From Falsihalocynthiibacter sp042445055 (GTDB lineage: Bacteria; Pseudomonadota; Alphaproteobacteria; Rhodobacterales; Rhodobacteraceae), in NCBI RefSeq assembly GCF_042445055.1, contig NZ_CP170339.1, positions 1,984,001-2,048,000 on the forward strand: DNA of 64,000 nucleotides. Reading direction: 5' to 3'. Below are positions 26,075-34,889 of the stretch, piece after piece (position 1 is the stretch's first letter; each line of letters opens with the position of its first letter). The notes beneath the pieces are model-generated. The model did no database searches and was not told the origin of the DNA. It saw only the letters and a list, made by a program, of their open reading frames with translations. The translations under genes and the position numbers were made by a program.

Positions 26075-27397
26075 TTGCGGGCACGTCTAGCATCAAAAAT
26101 CAATTCAGCGCTTGAAAAGAAATTGCCGGAACGTCGGCTATTTCTAAAATCCGACACCGAAACACGGTTTGTTCGGCTTTCACCATCAACACAAGCGGTC
26201 GCGCTTGTTGGCTCAGTCAGCGTCATAGCTTGGACCATTGTAGCCTCCTCCATTCTCTTCATGGACAGCATCGGATCCGGATCGGTACGAGATCAGGCAA
26301 AACGAGAGCAGTACCTCTATGAAGCGCGCCTGAATTCGATTTCCGCAGACCGCGACTATCGCACCCAAGAAGCTCTAAAGGCGCAAGACCGTTTCACCGC
26401 CGCGCTTGAGCAAATCTCGAACATGCAGTCCGAACTCCTTGAGTCAGAGGACCGCCGGCTTGAGCTGGAAACGGGGGTTGAGGTTATTCAAGCCACCCTT
26501 CGCACAGCGATTAAGGAACGTGACGAAGCCCGCGCCGAGGCAGAAGCCCTTTCGATCCAGATGGCCGAAGGAAAATCAGCAGACGCCCCCGCAGAGGGCA
26601 ATATCGATGACATCATCGGAACGGTTGATTTCCTCACCGCTGCTCTGAACGGTGCCGCCGAAGAACGTGACCAGATTAGCAAAGCCGCCGTGACCGCGCA
26701 TGATACGATTGCCGATCTAGAGTTTGAGGCCGAACTTACCCGCCAGCGCAACGACCGTATCTTCAATCAACTCGAAGAAGCTGTGTCGGTTTCTCTCGCG
26801 CCGATGGATAAGATGTTCCGCGACGCAGGGTTGTCGCCGGACCGTATGATCAATCAGATTCGCTCTGGATATAACGGACAAGGCGGCCCGCTAACGCCGC
26901 TTACTCTATCAACTAAGGGTGAGCGCCCCGATGCAGACAGCCTGCGCGCGAACGCCATCTTGCGCTCGATGGATGACATCAACGTCTATCGCATTGCGGC
27001 GACCAAAGCCCCCTTCTCGCTTCCGATCAAATCCGCGTTCCGGTTCACCTCTGGATTTGGCCCACGCTGGGGCCGGATGCATAACGGTACCGACTTTGCA
27101 GGCGCACATGGCACGCCCATTCACGCTACGGGTGATGGCGTTGTGATCGACGCGGGATGGCACTCAGGATATGGCCGTCTGGTCAAAGTTCAGCACGAGT
27201 TCGGCATCGTCACTTACTATGCCCATATGTCCAAAATCAATGTCTCCAAGGGCCAAAGGGTCTCGCGCGGGGACGTCATTGGTGCTATGGGTAACACTGG
27301 GCGTTCCACTGGTACGCACCTTCATTACGAAATTCGCGTTGGCGGCAAGCCCGTTAACCCGATGAAATTTATCAAGGCAGCACGCGATGTTTTCTAA
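26075..27397 (+). CDS. M23 family peptidoglycan endopeptidase
   Basis: A 440-residue membrane-anchored LytM/M23 metallopeptidase. Residues about 40-68 form a membrane helix (ALVGSVSVIAWTIVASSILF), followed by a long coiled coil to about residue 240. The M23 domain begins near SGFGPRWGRMHNGTDFAG, which holds the first zinc ligands, and ends with GTHLHYEIRVGG. It should cut peptide crosslinks in the periplasm. The start is a TTG at 26075 after an ACAGGG sequence; no better start fits the membrane topology. It overlaps the bactofilin gene by 11 bases. Confidence 0.88.
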   Translation: MRARLASKINSALEKKLPERRLFLKSDTETRFVRLSPSTQAVALVGSVSVIAWTIVASSILFMDSIGSGSVRDQAKREQYLYEARLNSISADRDYRTQEALKAQDRFTAALEQISNMQSELLESEDRRLELETGVEVIQATLRTAIKERDEARAEAEALSIQMAEGKSADAPAEGNIDDIIGTVDFLTAALNGAAEERDQISKAAVTAHDTIADLEFEAELTRQRNDRIFNQLEEAVSVSLAPMDKMFRDAGLSPDRMINQIRSGYNGQGGPLTPLTLSTKGERPDADSLRANAILRSMDDINVYRIAATKAPFSLPIKSAFRFTSGFGPRWGRMHNGTDFAGAHGTPIHATGDGVVIDAGWHSGYGRLVKVQHEFGIVTYYAHMSKINVSKGQRVSRGDVIGAMGNTGRSTGTHLHYEIRVGGKPVNPMKFIKAARDVF

Positions 27398-27893
27398 GAG
27401 TAAAATCAATGAACCCGGCCCCAAGAAAGTCGGAGAACCTGAAACAACTAAACCGGAGGCCGCAGTGCAAAAGACCACGAGCGAATTCAAGCCGCCCCCC
27501 CCAAAGGCAAAACCACCTGCGTCAGTTCTGTCTTCTGATCTGACAATCACTGGCAATCTCAAAACAACCGGTGATATTCAGGTTGAGGGCGTGATCGACG
27601 GCGATATTCGCGCGCATCTTCTGACTGTTGGCGAAGGCGCTACAATCCGCGGCGAAGTTGTTGCTGATGATGTTGTTGTAAACGGCCGTGTCATTGGCCG
27701 TGTGCGTGGCCTTAAGGTCCGCCTGACATCAACTGCACGTGTTGAGGGTGACATCATCCACAAAACAATCGCAATCGAGAGCGGTGCCCACTTTGAAGGT
27801 TCTGTTCAACGTCAGGACGATCCACTGTCCACAGGTATTGCGACAACGTCTTCGGCCCCTACACCGATTACAGCAGCAGTAAAACCTGCCTAA
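27387..27893 (+). CDS. bactofilin
   Basis: The 168-residue protein is a bactofilin, a nucleotide-independent cytoskeletal protein that forms beta-helical filaments. A Pro/Lys-rich tail (about residues 1-45) precedes a right-handed beta-helix core with regular repeats such as LTITGNLKTTGDIQVEGVIDGDIR and VVADDVVVNGRVIGRVRG. A second disordered tail follows. Its start lies inside the M23 gene, so the two are co-translated, matching known bactofilin-endopeptidase pairs that localise wall remodelling at stalks or bends. Confidence 0.93.
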   Translation: MFSKSKINEPGPKKVGEPETTKPEAAVQKTTSEFKPPPPKAKPPASVLSSDLTITGNLKTTGDIQVEGVIDGDIRAHLLTVGEGATIRGEVVADDVVVNGRVIGRVRGLKVRLTSTARVEGDIIHKTIAIESGAHFEGSVQRQDDPLSTGIATTSSAPTPITAAVKPA

Positions 27894-27912
27894 GCATATC
27901 TGATTTTTCGAC

Positions 27913-27941
27913 AAAAGGCCGCTCGATCTGGGCGGCCTTTT
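27913..27941. terminator. bidirectional terminator after the bactofilin gene
   Basis: A 10-bp perfect stem (27913-27922 with 27932-27941), A-rich on the left and T-ending on the right, separates the bactofilin gene from the convergent outer-membrane gene. Confidence 0.8.
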
Positions 27942-27951
27942 GCGTTGGTAT

Positions 27952-29109
27952 CTATTTCATGGTTCGACCCCAAGCGTGACCAAACTGGATCGACCAAATT
28001 GTTTCGTCTGGGCCGCGCGCAATGTCTATGCCCATGTCGATACCCAGCGCCTTGGCGATCTTGTAGCGAAATCCAACGCCATAAGTTGAAATGCCTCCTG
28101 AGTCCTCGAACAATTTCGAATTACCTGCGAAACTTTTGCCGTATCCTGCAAAAGCAACTCCGGCCCAGCGGTCATTGAACTGTTTGCGCAACTGGATTTC
28201 GGTGCTGGAAGCTTGGTCGCCCGAATATCGACCATATGAGATGCCTCTCAAATTAACTTGCGGCGCCATAAAGAACGGGGTGTCTCCGCCACTCCAATCA
28301 TAGCGTGTCATAGCGCCCAAGCTCCAACTGTTGTCGGAGAATTTGTGGAAAGCATGTAAAGCGACGCTGCCGATTTCAAAATCTTTATCACTCCCGATGG
28401 CTTCGCTAAACACATTATACTGAATAACCGCATTTGCGCCTTCGAGCGGCGAAACGGAGTTGTCCAAGGTGTCATACACCGCATGGACACCCAGCGCCGC
28501 GTAGTGATTGTCGGTTCTGAAACGACTGGTTAGTTCGCCTAGCTTACCATCAGCATTAAGACTTAACTTACTAAAACGATACTGGGCATTCGGACCGAAA
28601 TACCACGGCGAGTCACCGATCTGAGTGCGCAAATTCGCAAAGATTCCGCCGCTTTGATTGTTATACTCTACCGATTGGCTACTGCCGAACGGGTAAATCG
28701 GCAGGTTCATGTTTGCGCCGCCAAGCCCGATTGCATATTTGGTACGCCCACCGTTAAACACACCTGCTTGCATCGCGCCGAGCCCATACGAACCGTTCCC
28801 CGTCAGCGCGCCGCCAATGATCGTTCGTCGTAGATTGTCAGTTCGTGGATCGCCATTTACGAACTGGCCAATCGCGCCCAATCCGTTCTCAACGGCTGGC
28901 TCGGTGATAATAACAGGAAGCGGTACAAAGCCCCCACGTTGAAGAAACTGCGACAGGTCCAACATATTGTCATCGGGGTCGATGAACTTATCCCAAAACC
29001 CTTCTGCCAAAGCAGGAGCTGCCCCAAAAGTAGCTAAACATGCGGTCAAAATGGCCGCTTTGAAGGTAATTTTAAAACCGGATTTAGGTCCAAAATAGGT
29101 TGCAGACAT
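27952..29109 (-). CDS. outer-membrane beta-barrel protein, BamA/D15-like
   Basis: A 385-residue exported protein with a signal peptide (cleavage likely after ATFGAAPALA) and a barrel-like C-terminal two thirds rich in alternating Gly/aromatic strands. The pattern of YDTLDNSVSPLEG, SWSLGAMTRYDWSG and IQLRKQFNDRWAGVAFAGYG resembles the surface-antigen (D15/BamA) barrel without POTRA domains. It may be an outer-membrane pore or secreted lipase-type barrel. Substrate and partner are unknown. The gene is AT-richer than its neighbours. The start has only a weak site and a palindrome lies just upstream. Confidence 0.75.
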   Translation of the reverse strand: MSATYFGPKSGFKITFKAAILTACLATFGAAPALAEGFWDKFIDPDDNMLDLSQFLQRGGFVPLPVIITEPAVENGLGAIGQFVNGDPRTDNLRRTIIGGALTGNGSYGLGAMQAGVFNGGRTKYAIGLGGANMNLPIYPFGSSQSVEYNNQSGGIFANLRTQIGDSPWYFGPNAQYRFSKLSLNADGKLGELTSRFRTDNHYAALGVHAVYDTLDNSVSPLEGANAVIQYNVFSEAIGSDKDFEIGSVALHAFHKFSDNSWSLGAMTRYDWSGGDTPFFMAPQVNLRGISYGRYSGDQASSTEIQLRKQFNDRWAGVAFAGYGKSFAGNSKLFEDSGGISTYGVGFRYKIAKALGIDMGIDIARGPDETIWSIQFGHAWGRTMK

Positions 29110-29126
29110 CTGAATACCTACACGTT

Positions 29127-29141
29127 GTTATAAAATATAAC
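29127..29141. promoter_or_regulatory. AT-rich inverted repeat upstream of the outer-membrane gene
   Basis: GTTATA-AAA-TATAAC is a perfect 6-bp inverted repeat centred 25 bases before the start codon, within an AT-rich stretch. It could be an operator or part of the promoter. Confidence 0.3.
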
Positions 29142-29181
29142 GACAATGTTAGCACAGAATGAGCAACAAGATCAGAAAACT

Positions 29182-30309
29182 TTAAATCTCGGCATTTGCT
29201 TCGGAACGAGACTTACCGGCGACATCCATCGCAAGGGTTGCCGCCATGAATCCGTCCAAATCACCGTCAAGCACACCCTTGGTGTCGCTCGTTTCATAGC
29301 TGGTCCTAAGGTCCTTAACCATTTGATATGGTTGCAGTACATAGCTGCGGATCTGGTTGCCCCACCCTGCATCGCCCTTATTTTCGTGGGCTTCGTTTAT
29401 TGCAGCGTTTCGTTTATCCAACTCAAGCTGATAGAGACGTGATTTCAGAGCCTTCATCGCGATATCGCGGTTCTGGTGCTGTGATTTCTCAGAGCTTGTC
29501 ACCACAATGCCCGTCGGGGCGTGCGTAATCCGAACAGCGGAATCAGTGGTGTTCACGTGCTGCCCACCCGCGCCGGAACTGCGGTATGTATCAACACGAA
29601 TGTCGGCTGGGTTCACTTCAATTTCGATGTTGTCGTCGACCACGGGATAAACCCAAACCGAACTGAACGAAGTATGCCGCTTGGCCGCACTGTCGAACGG
29701 CGAAATACGCACCAAACGATGCACACCGCTTTCGGACTTGAGCCAGCCATAGGCATTCGGGCCACTGATCTTATAGGCGGCAGATTTGATGCCCGCCTCG
29801 TCGCCCGCTGTTTCGCTCTGAAGCTCGACCTTGTAGCCTTTCTTCTCGGCCCAACGGACGTACATCCGCGCCAGCATACTGGCCCAGTCGCAACTCTCCG
29901 TGCCACCTGCGCCAGAGTTGATCTCAAGGAACGTATCGTTTCCGTCCGCCTCGCCATCCAAGAGCGCCTCAAGCTCCTTCTTGGCAGCTGTATCCTCAAG
30001 CGCGAGAATTGCGGCTTCTGCCTCGGAGACGACCTCGGCATCATCTTCCATCTCGCCCATCTCGATAAGCTCAAGACTGTCCGAGAGTTCCTGCTTGATG
30101 CCGTTGTAGGTATCGAGCGCATCAATCAAGGACTGGCGCTCGCGCATCAACTTTTGCGCAGCAGCAGGATCGTTCCACAAATCGGGATCTTCTGTGCGGG
30201 CGTTGAATTCCTCAAGCCGATGCGATGCTGTCTCCCACCCCAAACGTTGTTTCAGGAGTTCGAGCGACTTTTCAATCGCCGTGACAGAATTTTGCACTTC
30301 GGCCCGCAT
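29182..30309 (-). CDS. prfB: peptide chain release factor 2
   Basis: The 375-residue RF2 recognises UGA and UAA stops and triggers peptide release. It contains the SPF-type codon-recognition segment (RISPFDSAAKRHTSF) and the catalytic GGQ loop (SSGAGGQHVNTTDSAVR). The frame is continuous from ATG, without the programmed +1 frameshift used by E. coli. It follows the penicillin-binding protein gene on the same strand, a common order in alphaproteobacteria. Confidence 0.97.
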   Translation of the reverse strand: MRAEVQNSVTAIEKSLELLKQRLGWETASHRLEEFNARTEDPDLWNDPAAAQKLMRERQSLIDALDTYNGIKQELSDSLELIEMGEMEDDAEVVSEAEAAILALEDTAAKKELEALLDGEADGNDTFLEINSGAGGTESCDWASMLARMYVRWAEKKGYKVELQSETAGDEAGIKSAAYKISGPNAYGWLKSESGVHRLVRISPFDSAAKRHTSFSSVWVYPVVDDNIEIEVNPADIRVDTYRSSGAGGQHVNTTDSAVRITHAPTGIVVTSSEKSQHQNRDIAMKALKSRLYQLELDKRNAAINEAHENKGDAGWGNQIRSYVLQPYQMVKDLRTSYETSDTKGVLDGDLDGFMAATLAMDVAGKSRSEANAEI

Positions 30310-30355
30310 GTTGCATCCTTTGGATGAGAGATTTTAGGCGGTGATAGCAAGCGCA

Positions 30356-30376
30356 GCGGCCCTAAACAAGGGCCGC
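30356..30376 (-). other. GC-rich hairpin between mrcA and prfB
   Basis: A perfect 8-bp stem (30356-30363 with 30369-30376) with a five-base loop lies between two same-strand genes. It has no T run, so it may attenuate or mark processing rather than terminate. Confidence 0.35.
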
Positions 30377-30387
30377 CGAGCGCCTGA

Positions 30388-32931
30388 TTAATATTGACCA
30401 CCGCTGGAAATGGTGCCGAATGTGGCCTTCTCGCCAAAGGTCACAACCTCACCTGTTGATGTGCGCTGGGTGGTCGTTTGCTCAGCACCGCGCGCCTCGT
30501 CAAAGAGCGGAAGATCGCTCCCCATTGCAAAGCCACCGTCAAAGGCCACGCCGAACATCGGCTCTTCGCCATTGCGGAAATACTCGGCCACAACGTTTTC
30601 GCCAGAGGCTTCGTTCGGCAAACGCGCACCCGAGAAACGGTCGATCTTGATAAAGTGACCGCCGGGGGGAACTGTGAACTTACCGCCACCAAGCTTCTCC
30701 GTGGCTTTCTGCATGAACTGGTTAAACACCGGCCCACAGAGCGTCCCGCCATAGCCATTCGGGCTTAGGCTGCGAGGACGGTCATAACCGATGTAACACC
30801 CTGCGACGATATTGCTGGTAAAGCCGACGAACCACGCATCCTTAGAGTCGTTTGTTGTACCTGTCTTACCCGCAACCGGCACGTCCAAGGTCACACGACC
30901 CGCGGCAGTACCGCGTTGCACAACGCCCTGCATCATCGACGTAAGTTGATACGCGGTGATCGGGTCCATCACCCGTTCGCGGCCCGACAAAATGCGCGGT
31001 GCAACGCCAGGTTCCAGGCTTGCAACCTGACAATCTTCACAGTCGCGCTGATCGTGACGATAGATTGTCTTGCCCCAACGGTCCTGAACACGGTCAACCA
31101 GCGTTGGCTCCACGCGCTCACCTCCATTGGCGAACATCGCATAGGCCGCGACCATTTTGAACAGCGTCGTTTCCTCGGCCCCAAGAGAGTTCGAGAGGAA
31201 AGTATTCATGTTATCATAGACGCCGAAACGCTCGGCATAGGCCGCAACCGTTTCCATCCCGATCTCTTGCGCAAGACGCACAGTCATCAGGTTCCGCGAG
31301 CGTTCAATCCCCGTCCGAAGCGGTGTCGGGCCATAGAACTTGTTGCTTGAGTTTTTCGGCCGCCAGACCCCTGCCCCCGTATCAACCTCAATTGGCGCAT
31401 CGATCACAATCGTCGCGGGAGAATAGCCGCTATCCAGCGCTGCGGCGTATACGAATGGCTTGAACGATGATCCCGGCTGACGTGTGGCCTGCGTTGCGCG
31501 GTTGAACACGGAGTACTGATACGAGAACCCGCCCTGCATCGCGATCACACGGCCTGTGTTCACGTCCATCGCCATAAAGCCGCCCTGAACCTCAGGAACC
31601 TGACGGAGCGTCCAGCGCAGGAAACTGCCGTCGTTATTGGTCATTTCGCGCACATGCACAACGTCACCGACGCTCACAAGATCAGGCGCAACGCGCGCCT
31701 TGGGGCCAAGCTTGCCCTCTTTTAACGGACGCGCCCATGTTACATCCTCGGCAGGAATCCAATGTCCGTCGCTGTCGTTCTCGACACCTTCGATGCCGAT
31801 CCGTGCGCTGGAATTACCTGTCTCAAGAACAACTGCGGGATACCATCCCTCTACATCACGAGCGACCTTTACATCCGCAAGAGCAGCCCGCCATGAAGCT
31901 TCATCGCCAAGCACCTCTGCGGGGAGCGTTTTCCCCGTACCGCGCCAAACACCGCGCGAACGGTCGAAATCCTCAAGACCCTTTTGCAAGGCTTTAGCAG
32001 CCTCAATCTGAAGCTCCTCATCGACGGTTGCGCGAACAGTCAGACCGCCAGCAAAGAACTCGTCCTCACCAAAGTCGACGCTCAACTGACGGCGAATTTC
32101 GTCCGAGAAATAATCGCGTGGCGGAAGCGTGGATTTGAAGCTGTCGAAATCCCCGCTCTGGACCGTACGCAAAGGTTCGGCGCGCGAAATCTCATAGGTT
32201 TCGTCATCCAGATAACCGTTTTCATGCATCTCGCGCAGCACATAATCACGGCGCTCCATAGCGCGGTCCAGCTCGCGAACGGGGTGATAATTAGACGGGG
32301 CCTTTGGCAGAACCGCCAGATATGCGGCCTCTTCGGGCTTCAGTTCCGAAAGGTTCTTGTTGAAATAGGTCTGCGCCGCCGCAGCCACACCATAGCTGTT
32401 CTGTCCGAGGAAAATCTCGTTCAGGTAGATCTCGAGAATGTGGTCACGGTCCAGCGTTTCGACCATGCGGTTCGCAAGGATGATCTCTTTGATCTTACGC
32501 TCGGCACGACGACCGCCGTCAAGGAAGCTGATCTTGGCCACCTGCTGTGGAATCGTCGAAGCACCACGGATATTCGCGCCACGGGATTCGATTGCCTCGA
32601 CAATAACGGCCGCAATACCGCGGATGTCATACCCACGGTGCGTATAGAAATTCTTGTCCTCTGCGGAGACGAAGGCCTCCTTAACAACGTCGGGAATTTC
32701 CTCAATCGGTGCATAGATACGGCGCTCTTTGGCGAACTCATCCATGATGTAGCCCGAGCCCGAGTAAACACGACTAATAGTAGCCGGGCGATAGACGCTC
32801 AGGGCCTCGTGGTTAGGCAAGTCGTGTGAAAACAGCAGAAACAATCCGCCGATCAAAGCCGCACCCATAAAGAGCGCGTTCACACCAAAGGCAAAGAGCC
32901 CGCCAAATAGGGAAAATATTGCCCTGATCAT
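30388..32931 (-). CDS. mrcA: penicillin-binding protein 1A, bifunctional
   Basis: The 847-residue class A penicillin-binding protein polymerises and crosslinks peptidoglycan. After an N-terminal membrane anchor (about residues 10-35) comes the glycosyltransferase domain with EDKNFYTHRGYDIRG and GASTIPQQVAK. The transpeptidase domain shows the catalytic serine in QPGSSFKPFVYAAAL, the SRN motif and AGKTGTTNDS. An OB-like insertion between them is typical of PBP1A. Length fits. The neighbours prfB and, beyond one intruding gene, the amidase are the usual alphaproteobacterial partners. Confidence 0.96.
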   Translation of the reverse strand: MIRAIFSLFGGLFAFGVNALFMGAALIGGLFLLFSHDLPNHEALSVYRPATISRVYSGSGYIMDEFAKERRIYAPIEEIPDVVKEAFVSAEDKNFYTHRGYDIRGIAAVIVEAIESRGANIRGASTIPQQVAKISFLDGGRRAERKIKEIILANRMVETLDRDHILEIYLNEIFLGQNSYGVAAAAQTYFNKNLSELKPEEAAYLAVLPKAPSNYHPVRELDRAMERRDYVLREMHENGYLDDETYEISRAEPLRTVQSGDFDSFKSTLPPRDYFSDEIRRQLSVDFGEDEFFAGGLTVRATVDEELQIEAAKALQKGLEDFDRSRGVWRGTGKTLPAEVLGDEASWRAALADVKVARDVEGWYPAVVLETGNSSARIGIEGVENDSDGHWIPAEDVTWARPLKEGKLGPKARVAPDLVSVGDVVHVREMTNNDGSFLRWTLRQVPEVQGGFMAMDVNTGRVIAMQGGFSYQYSVFNRATQATRQPGSSFKPFVYAAALDSGYSPATIVIDAPIEVDTGAGVWRPKNSSNKFYGPTPLRTGIERSRNLMTVRLAQEIGMETVAAYAERFGVYDNMNTFLSNSLGAEETTLFKMVAAYAMFANGGERVEPTLVDRVQDRWGKTIYRHDQRDCEDCQVASLEPGVAPRILSGRERVMDPITAYQLTSMMQGVVQRGTAAGRVTLDVPVAGKTGTTNDSKDAWFVGFTSNIVAGCYIGYDRPRSLSPNGYGGTLCGPVFNQFMQKATEKLGGGKFTVPPGGHFIKIDRFSGARLPNEASGENVVAEYFRNGEEPMFGVAFDGGFAMGSDLPLFDEARGAEQTTTQRTSTGEVVTFGEKATFGTISSGGQY

Positions 32932-33072
32932 TCTACGCTACCTTGTTGTTGAGCACTCTCTATATAGGCCACACTACAGGGGGTCAAAAGACTTCGGCAA
33001 GTTGTCGCCATGTTTTATTTGATCACAAAATCGCGGATTGCAATCTGTGACGTAGCGCTTCAATTAATGGTT

Positions 33073-33672
33073 ATGAAGCCAGAAGATATCCTCCCGACCT
33101 ACGAGGCCCATGGGGCCAATTTTGCAGCGACCCGCAGCAGGTCTCTATATGAGCGCCGTTGGCTGGATCGGTTTCTGGGATTTGCACCCGGACGAAACAT
33201 TCTGGACCTTGGTTGTGGCTCTGGCCTCCCCATCGCGCGATATCTGGGCGAGCGCAACCGCGATATCACTGGTGTCGATGGCGCCAAGAGCATGGTCGAA
33301 ATTTTCAGAAAAAACCTACCCAATCAAGAAATTATCCATGCGGATATGCGTGGGTTGAAACTTGATCGAACCTTTGACGGCATCCTTGCTTGGAACAGTT
33401 TCTTTCATTTGAGTGCCGACGATCAACGCGCGATGTTCCCGATTTTCGCGGCACATAGCAACCCAAAGGCGCCCCTATTAGTAACAACAGGCCCGTCCGA
33501 GGGAGAGGCCATCGGCTCAGTTGATGGCGCACCGGTTTATCACGCGAGTCTCTCGCCAGAGGCCTATGCCGCGCTCTTTGACGAGGCGGGCTTTGACGTG
33601 ATCGACTTTATTCCAGAAGACCCCGACTGCGCGGGGCACTCGGTTTGGCTGGCACGCAAACGCAAGAGTTAA
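33073..33672 (+). CDS. class I SAM-dependent methyltransferase
   Basis: A protein of 199 residues with a class I methyltransferase fold: ILDLGCGSGLPIARYL binds S-adenosylmethionine, and DITGVDGAKSMVEIFR and LAWNSFFHLSADDQ are the following motifs. The substrate is unknown. The start is uncertain; ATG codons at 33010, 33067 and 33073 are in frame and none has a good ribosome site. MKPEDILPTYEAHG looks like the natural beginning. It sits on the plus strand between two minus-strand cell-wall genes that are often adjacent in related genomes, so it may be a later insertion. Confidence 0.82.
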   Translation: MKPEDILPTYEAHGANFAATRSRSLYERRWLDRFLGFAPGRNILDLGCGSGLPIARYLGERNRDITGVDGAKSMVEIFRKNLPNQEIIHADMRGLKLDRTFDGILAWNSFFHLSADDQRAMFPIFAAHSNPKAPLLVTTGPSEGEAIGSVDGAPVYHASLSPEAYAALFDEAGFDVIDFIPEDPDCAGHSVWLARKRKS

Positions 33673-33674
33673 CC

Positions 33675-34889
33675 TTATTGGCGAAGTAACCGCGCCTCGG
33701 CGGCATCCTTCACGGCCCATTCTTTGAGTGCGGCAAGGATGCCGATCTGGGCCTGTCTGCGCCAAACGGGGTTCTGTAGCTTTTCAAGATCGTCAGGGTT
33801 CGACAGGAACCCAAGCTCCAACAGAACCGACGGAATATCCGCCGCTTTCAGCACTGAAAATCCAGCACGCGCGCGCGGTTTTTTGTACATCGTTCCCAAC
33901 TCCTCACGGAGGGAGGCTACCAATGTATCCGCGAATTTATCGGCACGAGGTTGGGTTTCAGTTCGTGCTAAGTCCATAAGAATATTGGCGATTTCGTCAT
34001 CCTGCTCCGACAGGTCAATCCCCGCGAGCAAATCGGCGCGGTCGTGGCGCTCTGCAAGTTTCTGCGAAGCCACATCACTGGCTTTCTCGCTCAGGGTATA
34101 GACACGCGATCCCGTCGCACTCCCCAATGAAAGCGCATCCGCGTGAAGCGAAATGAACAGATCGGCACGTGCAGCGCGCGCGAGTGTGACGCGGGTTTCG
34201 AGCGGAACAAAACTGTCATCCTCGCGCGTCAGACGAACATCAAAGCCCCCCTCGCGGAGCATCATTTCCTTGAGTTCGACCGCAAAGGTTAACATGATAT
34301 CGGCCTCGCGAATGTCTCCGCGCTCAGCCCCCGGATCGATCCCGCCATGCCCCGGATCAAGCATCACGATAAGGTCACGGTCGCCCTGTTGGCGTCTGAT
34401 CGGAGTTGCGAGTTCAGCGGGTTTAGGGCCAGCAAATGCAGCCCCTTCGGGCGCGCCGGATGCTGCCTCGAATGTTTCCTGATCGGTCTGCTTGAGCGTC
34501 GCTGTGAATACCGCCTCACTTTCGGATCCAACTTTAAGTCCTGCAAGATCAACGATTTGAGGGCTGGCAAGGTCAACAACCATCCGCGACCATCCAGGAA
34601 CAAACGGCCCCACATGCACGCCCTGTGCATATCTGCCTGAAATCAGCTCATTCGCTGCAATCCCGCGCCAGTCTACCTCGTTGAAGTCCACAACAAGCCG
34701 CGCGGGCTCTGCCAAGGTAAATACACGGTACGGTACGGCCTGACTGAGCGTCAGCACGACCTCTAGGCCCTCGTCCGCATCGCGAATATGTGAGCTTGCT
34801 GCATCAACACGCGCCAAGGCGTTGAAATCCTGTGCCAGAGCCGCGCTACTCAAAAGCGCTACACAAATCGCCCCCAATAGACGCATCAT
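33675..34889 (-). CDS. N-acetylmuramoyl-L-alanine amidase, AmiC type
   Basis: A 404-residue periplasmic amidase that cleaves the amide between muramic acid and the stem peptide, needed to split daughter cells. A signal peptide (MMRLLGAICVALLSSAALAQ) is followed by an AMIN domain (about residues 30-140) and the Amidase_3 zinc domain with MLDPGHGGIDPGAERG, the Glu in the EADIMLTFAVELKEM helix, and LFISLHADAL. The start overlaps the stop of the upstream aminotransferase gene (ATGATG arrangement), so translation is coupled. Confidence 0.94.
   Translation of the reverse strand: MMRLLGAICVALLSSAALAQDFNALARVDAASSHIRDADEGLEVVLTLSQAVPYRVFTLAEPARLVVDFNEVDWRGIAANELISGRYAQGVHVGPFVPGWSRMVVDLASPQIVDLAGLKVGSESEAVFTATLKQTDQETFEAASGAPEGAAFAGPKPAELATPIRRQQGDRDLIVMLDPGHGGIDPGAERGDIREADIMLTFAVELKEMMLREGGFDVRLTREDDSFVPLETRVTLARAARADLFISLHADALSLGSATGSRVYTLSEKASDVASQKLAERHDRADLLAGIDLSEQDDEIANILMDLARTETQPRADKFADTLVASLREELGTMYKKPRARAGFSVLKAADIPSVLLELGFLSNPDDLEKLQNPVWRRQAQIGILAALKEWAVKDAAEARLLRQ

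Noticed and set aside
29182..30309. Possible programmed frameshift in prfB
   Set aside because: The frame runs uninterrupted from ATG to stop with 375 residues and no internal stop near codon 25, so no frameshift is needed.
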